Assembly: GCA_025738555.1 (NCBI GenBank) | Contig: JAOVFP010000004.1 | Coordinates: 2,666,001-2,730,000 of the forward strand | Reading direction: 5' to 3' | DNA length: 64,000 nt | Source: Cyathus striatus | Taxonomy: Eukaryota; Basidiomycota; Agaricomycetes; Agaricales; Nidulariaceae | In this document: positions 59,480 through 64,000 of the stretch, piece by piece | Numbering within the stretch: position 1 is the stretch's first letter | Layout of the letters: the number at the start of each line of letters is the position of its first letter | Made by a program: the position numbers and the translations under genes | Notes under the pieces: model-generated | The model's input: only the letters and a program-made list of their open reading frames with translations | The model's database searches: none | Told to the model about the DNA's origin: nothing

Positions 59480-60990
59480 CTCAGAATAACAAACTGCTTC
59501 CTTCCCCTTCGAAAACGGAATCCGGGGAACAATCATCTGAAGGTAATTTAGAACAGTGCGCCCGTGAGGGCAGTAACCACCTGCTCCAGTGCCACGTTTT
59601 TCGATGCGGACTAGTTCGACGATGACGAAGTGTTGGACTTGCAGAAAGGAGAATAAAACGAAGGTATCGTAAGCTGCTGCTGGAAAGACATCTTAAGCAG
59701 CACACCATAGCTAAATGGGAACACGAGCCAGATGTACGCCGTCGTGCACATACACACCAGCGCCGGCATAGCCATGAATCCATAGTCCGCTATATGCACT
59801 ATTCGAAGCAAAACGAGGTTAGAGGAGATTATGGAGGGAAGGAGAGGTGGAACGAACCAGAGACCATATCAATCACAGTCTGACACCTCGCATCCAACGA
59901 CATATTCACAATACGCCCAATCAAAATCGTACAAAGCGGCACCACAAGTAGGAACCAGTGGACGATCCATCACACGATTGCACCTCCCTCCTCCCTTTCC
60001 CCTTTTACCCATTCCACCTCACTCACCCTACGAATAAGAGGTATACTCTCATCCGCACTTTCTTGATCCAGCGCTCCAGGCATACGCTTGAAAACGGGTA
60101 CCGTGGGATTTGAGGATCTCTTCAGTCCCCTACCAGGCGATGAGTGCGAAAAGATACCATATGGCGGCCCAGCACCCCCCTTCCAGATCTCTACCCATGC
60201 CGATAGTAGCGCCCAGTAGCGCCTACAAAACAGCATCCGCGTGAAAATGTAAGTTTGCAATAACGTTGCTTGCTTTTTCTGTCTCTGGAGGACAAAACCG
60301 TGTGGTATGACATTGATCGGGAGAACGAGCACAGGCAGATGGAGAGGAAAGATAAGATAAATGTGCCTAGTAGAACCCAATATGGGAGCGAGTACGCAAT
60401 CTACAACGTCCAAGTAAGTCTCCAAGAGCAAGAGAAACGAAAGAAAACGCACAAAACTGCACAACTCCATAATAAGCTCAACAAGCGCACCACACACAAC
60501 AACCTCCGCAACCAAGTACTTCGAGTGCACCAAACCCCCTTCAAGCACCCACTATCGCGGAGGACATTCCCTGTGCGGTATGGAGCACCATTATGCGGGT
60601 GTGCACTCTCCCTTCTTGCGGTGAGCGTTATTGCCGATAGTAGTATGAGGACTATGGGTCCTCTGACGAGGGTTATGGTGTTGAGTATCCGCGGGGTTGA
60701 GAAGAGGAGTATCAGTAATGCTACAATTACTATGTGATGTTAACAATATATTAACGAAAAGAAGAATAAACGCACGATCAAAGTACACAGCTCCAGTAGC
60801 CAGCACCCCTCTTCTCTTCCTCAGAATCGGCGAGCGCACCAGCAGCACCCAACACAGCCTCAAGCGTAGCACAGAAACTCCTCTCTGGACCTTCTCTATA
60901 CGGCACCGTATCGTACATCGTGTCTTTTGTAGGAAGCTGAATCCGGGCCTTGCGGTTTACGCTCTGCGTAAACGTTGAAGTCAGTCCCAA
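59480..60990 (-). pseudogene. Vacuolar membrane protease (M28, PFF1-like) relic, copy C (inverted)
   Basis: Read on minus from about 60990: FGTDFNVYAERKPQGPDS, YDTVPYREGPERSFCATLEA, AAGALADSEEEKRGAG, VYFDRAFILLFVNILLT, then LDVVDCVLAPILGSTRHIYL and LLQTYIFTRMLFCRR, an acidic loop, and a broken C-terminus. The peptidase-to-membrane transition (ALADSEEEKRGAG then VYFD) is better kept than in copies A and B. It is tail to tail with copy B across GH31 copy 2. Confidence 0.65.
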
Positions 60991-60999
60991 AGCGGATTA

Positions 61000-61620
61000 C
61001 GCCCTGTGAAAAGTCATCGGAGGAGAGAACGTTCGCGTGTGGGCGTGGGAGGTGAAAGGGCAGGGTTGCATTGTGGGACGGGGGCCATTGGTGTGAAAGG
61101 GTAGTGGTATCTGTCAAGTTCTGCAGCTGTTGCAACGTTAGTTAGGGAGAAATGTACAGTAGAACTGGGGGGAAACGCACATTCAAGCGTATTACTGAAC
61201 GCAATCGCATGTCCCATCACCTGCTCAGTCATGTACTGAATGAAAAACCTGTCCTCGGCGTTGTTTCCGAACGCGTCGAACTCATCGTCGATAAATTGTA
61301 CCAGGGAGAGTGGTGGAACCAGTCAGTTCCATGTATTCATGATTTAAGGCCAGGACCTATCCTCTACATGAGTAAACTTCAAATTACTGTAAAGAAACAG
61401 AGGTAAGGAAGAGAAGGGAGGGAGAGAGGGGACGTACGAGGGGTGGAAGGTCGAAACCACTGGCGGTGTAACTTTGGCTGCTCGCTCTCCTAGTGAAGGA
61501 TTAACAGCATCCCATTAATCTTGTTCGTAGGTGAGGGGATTTGGAGATAGTCGAATTCTAGGTTATGGCAGCTGAGCGCTGAGCGCTGAGGAAGTGGATA
61601 TGGCAAAGCAGTTCAAGGGG
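61000..61620 (-). pseudogene. rds1-like ferritin-fold protein relic, copy C (inverted)
   Basis: From about 61590 on minus: a piece ending AAKVTPPVVSTFHP, an intron-like gap starting GTACGT, then NLKFTHVEDR-like degraded sequence and the core LVQFIDDEFDAFGNNAEDRF, FIQYMTEQVMGHAIAFSN. It then runs into PTPTRERSLLR and the PFF1-like piece without spacer, so part of both genes is deleted between them. Confidence 0.6.
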
Positions 61621-61642
61621 CACATGGTCCGGGGTTGGTAGT

Positions 61643-62037
61643 CACCTCAGACAAGGGTGGATCGGATCGCTGTAAATATGGTACAACCCGATTTACTTAA
61701 CAATTAGAATAGTTATTAAAATATGTTATCTGACCGATGTGTGAGCAAATCTAGAATATGTGCAAGAATAGGAAAACTGACCGATCCATGCAACATATTT
61801 ACAATAAGATCCGTGACCCCATCCGTTCCTAGGCCAATCGGAAATTTTTCGGAGGCTCGGTTCACGTTGCACAGGTAAAATCGGCACGAAACAATTGGAA
61901 CAATAAGCAGATGTATTACCCAATTTAGAATTTTCTAATGCATCTGACACATTACATATTTTATGGCATATTCTAATTGTTACAAAAATCGGGGTGTACC
62001 ATATTTACATGAACCCGATTTAGGCCTGTCTGAGGTG
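61643..62037. mobile_element. CACTA-like MITE, 395 bp
   Basis: Left end CACCTCAGACAAGGG, right end (reverse complement) CACCTCAGACAGGCC; both continue with GTAAATATGGTACA and CCCGATTT further in. A 3-bp duplication AGT lies at 61640-61642 and 62038-62040. The CAC start and 3-bp duplication point to the CACTA (En/Spm) superfamily. No coding sequence. Confidence 0.8.
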
Positions 62038-62276
62038 AGTGTTCCAGAGGGGTTCCATACGGAATAGTGTTTTCAATTGTGTTGTGGATGGAGCGGCGAT
62101 TTCGGCGTTTCTCGTCGCGTGGGCAATGTTTTGGCACCCATTCACAGCACTGGACCACCATCCTCTCGTTCGACCATTTTCGTCCCTATGCCTCATTCAT
62201 CCAAGACAGGGGCCTCGACACGCTCTACTAGAAGAAACAAGGCATCAGCAACAGTCCCCCGCTCCAACCACGCCCA

Positions 62277-64000
62277 TGCACATCCTCACTGCGAGCTTCA
62301 TCGCACTTCTTTCCTTCATCAAACTCGCTACGGCGCCTGAAGTCAATTCTGCCGTTCTCAATGCTTGTCCTGGTTATCATTCTACGCGTGTGAAGTGTCT
62401 TACTGCTCAGGTGGAGCTTGCTGGTACTGCTTGTAATGTCTTTGCAGGAGACTGGTGCGTTTTTTATTTTGTTCTTTAGGATTATGCTGATGATGGTGTG
62501 GTAGCTGATCACATTCATGTTGCATTCATGTGAAGATTACTGACGCTGCTAATGAGCACTATGAAGTCCCTGAAACCGTTCTCCCTTGCCCTACTTCGCA
62601 AGAAGTCAGATCCCGCAATGCGAACACCCAATTCGAATATACCACCAACCCATTCAAGTTTACCATCAAACGTAAAGGCTCTGGCGAGGTACTCTACACC
62701 ACCCGTGGTAGTCCTCACATCTTTGAGCCTCAATACCTCCGCTTGAAGACCACCCTCCCTACCAACCCCAACATCTACGGTCTAGGCGAACACATCAACC
62801 CCTTCCGCCTTCCACCCGACAACATCACCATCACGCTGTGGAACTGTGACTCCCACGGTGTCCCTGTCGGCTCTAACTTGTACGGGGACCACCCCGTGTA
62901 CTACGAACACCCTGCCACTGTTACCCATGGTGTCTTTCCCTTAAACTCTAATGGTATGGACGTCAAGCTGAGGAAGGAGAAATTGGCGCATTCGTTGGAG
63001 TATAACGTCGGTGGTGCTATTGATATGTATTTCTCGCTGGGAGTACTAGTGACCCTACTCCTGTTACGAAGAAGTATTCTAAGCTTACTGGGCGCCCTGC
63101 TGAAGTTCCGTATCGGTCCTTAGGGTTCCAGCCAGTGTCGTTTTGACTACAAGGGTATGTTTCTTCTTGTCGCTTGCAAAATGCTCTAGCTGACGCGTTT
63201 GTAGATTATGTCGACGTGGCTGGTGTGATTTCGCAATATGTTGCTGCTGAGATCCTACTCGAAGTGATGTAGACCGACATCGACTATATGGACCGTCGGA
63301 GGATCTTCACTGTAGACCCGAACTACTTCCCTGTGAGCCGCATGCGCGAGATCGCCTGGTACCTGCATGCACACGATCAGAAATACGGTACGTCCCTCTC
63401 CCTCTTTTCTCCCTGATCCTCTTCTAACACCCCCTTTCTCTTTTCTTTAGTGGTAACGACAGACCCAGCGGTAGCTCTAGCAGACAACTACCCCGCCTAC
63501 ACACGTGGCAAGGAACTCGACATTTACCTCAAATCTGCCAACGGAAGCGACGAGATAAGTCTCGTCTGGCCTGGTGTAACTGCCTACCCCGACTGGTTCA
63601 ATCCCTCCACGCAGACATACTAGGACGAGCAGTTTGCGGAGTTTTATAGTCCTGAGAAAGGACTAGATATTGATGGGGCGTGGATCGAGATGAACGAGCC
63701 CGCAAACTTTTGTGTGTTGCCTTGTGATGATCCGTGGGCGTAGGCTGCGGAGCAGGAGTTGCTTCCTAAGAGGACGAATTTGTCGCCTATGCCTAACGTT
63801 GTGCTGCTTAACTACGTTTCGGAGGTGGTGAAGCGGGAAGTGGATATTATGAATCCGTCATATGCGATCAATAATACGGCAGGAGGCGCTTTGTCGAGCA
63901 AGACTGCAGCTGTGAACGTGAAGCATGCGAATGGCCTGTTGGAATACGATGTGCATAATTTGTATGGGCAGATGATATCTACTGCTACATAGGAGGCGAC
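62277..64000 (+). pseudogene. GH31 alpha-glucosidase, copy 3 (runs off window)
   Basis: Starts MHILTASFIALLSFIKLATA, then [96 protein letters not shown], then MREIAWYLHAHDQKY, a short intron, and NYPAYTRGKELDIYLKSANG. The catalytic box reads DGAWIEMNEPANF: Glu (GAG, 63687-63689) stands where GH31 enzymes have the nucleophile Asp. In-frame TAG occurs at 63270-63272, 63621-63623 and 63741-63743, the first two replacing TGG (Trp). A part near 62395-62460 is deleted. It is non-functional, but retains the catalytic region missing in copies 1 and 2. Confidence 0.85.

Noticed and set aside
1..64000. A bacterial-style operon or defence island
   Set aside because: Introns, DIRS and KDZ elements and NACHT-WD40 genes show a fungal nuclear genome.

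Overview
This window looks like a repeat-rich segment of a mushroom-forming basidiomycete (Agaricomycotina) genome. The evidence is: short introns of about 45-63 bp with GT..AG ends; two NACHT-WD40 genes with near-identical 43-residue WD repeats; a DIRS-type tyrosine-recombinase retrotransposon with the basidiomycete gag/RT/RNase H/YR protein style; a KDZ-type transposase relic; F-box/LRR and beta-solenoid gene fragments; and a Tc1/mariner element whose transposase has introns. I do not claim a species. Few genes are intact. Most of the window is transposons, foldback elements and decayed duplicates of host genes.

Layout. 1-1.8 kb: right part of a foldback-like element (FB-1). 1.8-7.6 kb: a KDZ-type transposase relic, an unrecognised exon-like stretch, a ~330-bp tandem repeat array and a small foldback element (FB-3). 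7.6-26.7 kb (block A): a ULP1-protease relic, NLR-A (minus strand, 21 WD40 repeats), then rds1-like ferritin and vacuolar membrane protease (PFF1/M28) relics. Block A is split by four nested DNA elements: a ~0.93-kb MITE, a hAT-like element carrying an F-box/LRR gene piece, a TIR element carrying a beta-solenoid gene piece, and a 3.15-kb two-gene Tc1/mariner element. 26.7-28.1 kb: a piece of an unrecognised host gene broken by a 936-bp MITE. 28.2-39.3 kb: a decayed DIRS retrotransposon, itself hit by a solo LTR (32.05-32.43 kb) and a 4.67-kb near-palindromic foldback element (FB-2, 33.08-37.74 kb). 39.5-40.7 kb: a 5' fragment of a GH31 alpha-glucosidase. 40.7-47.1 kb: AT-rich DNA with a solo LTR and a 1.8-kb palindromic element. 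47.1-56.3 kb (block B): the second copy of the ULP1/NLR/rds1/PFF1 segment, with NLR-B (7 WD40 repeats). 56.6-58.8 kb: GH31 copy 2 with its middle deleted. 59.2-61.6 kb: an inverted third copy of PFF1 and rds1. 61.64-62.04 kb: a CACTA-like MITE. 62.2-64.0 kb: GH31 copy 3, running off the window.

How it fits together. The only near-intact host genes are the two NLR genes. They are paralogues by segmental duplication and resemble STAND-type fungal nonself-recognition receptors. Comparing blocks A and B gives 'empty sites' that define the four nested insertions and their target duplications.

The DNA alternates between blocks almost without CpG (about 1.2-14.7, 29-33.6 and 37.3-52.4 kb) and blocks with normal CpG (14.7-27 and 52.5-64 kb). 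Many inactivating changes are C-to-T or G-to-A transitions, often CGA-to-TGA at CpG. This fits cytosine methylation and deamination (or a RIP-like process). The CpG-poor blocks contain both NLR bodies, while their 5' ends keep CpG. All identifications are by eye; no database search was possible.
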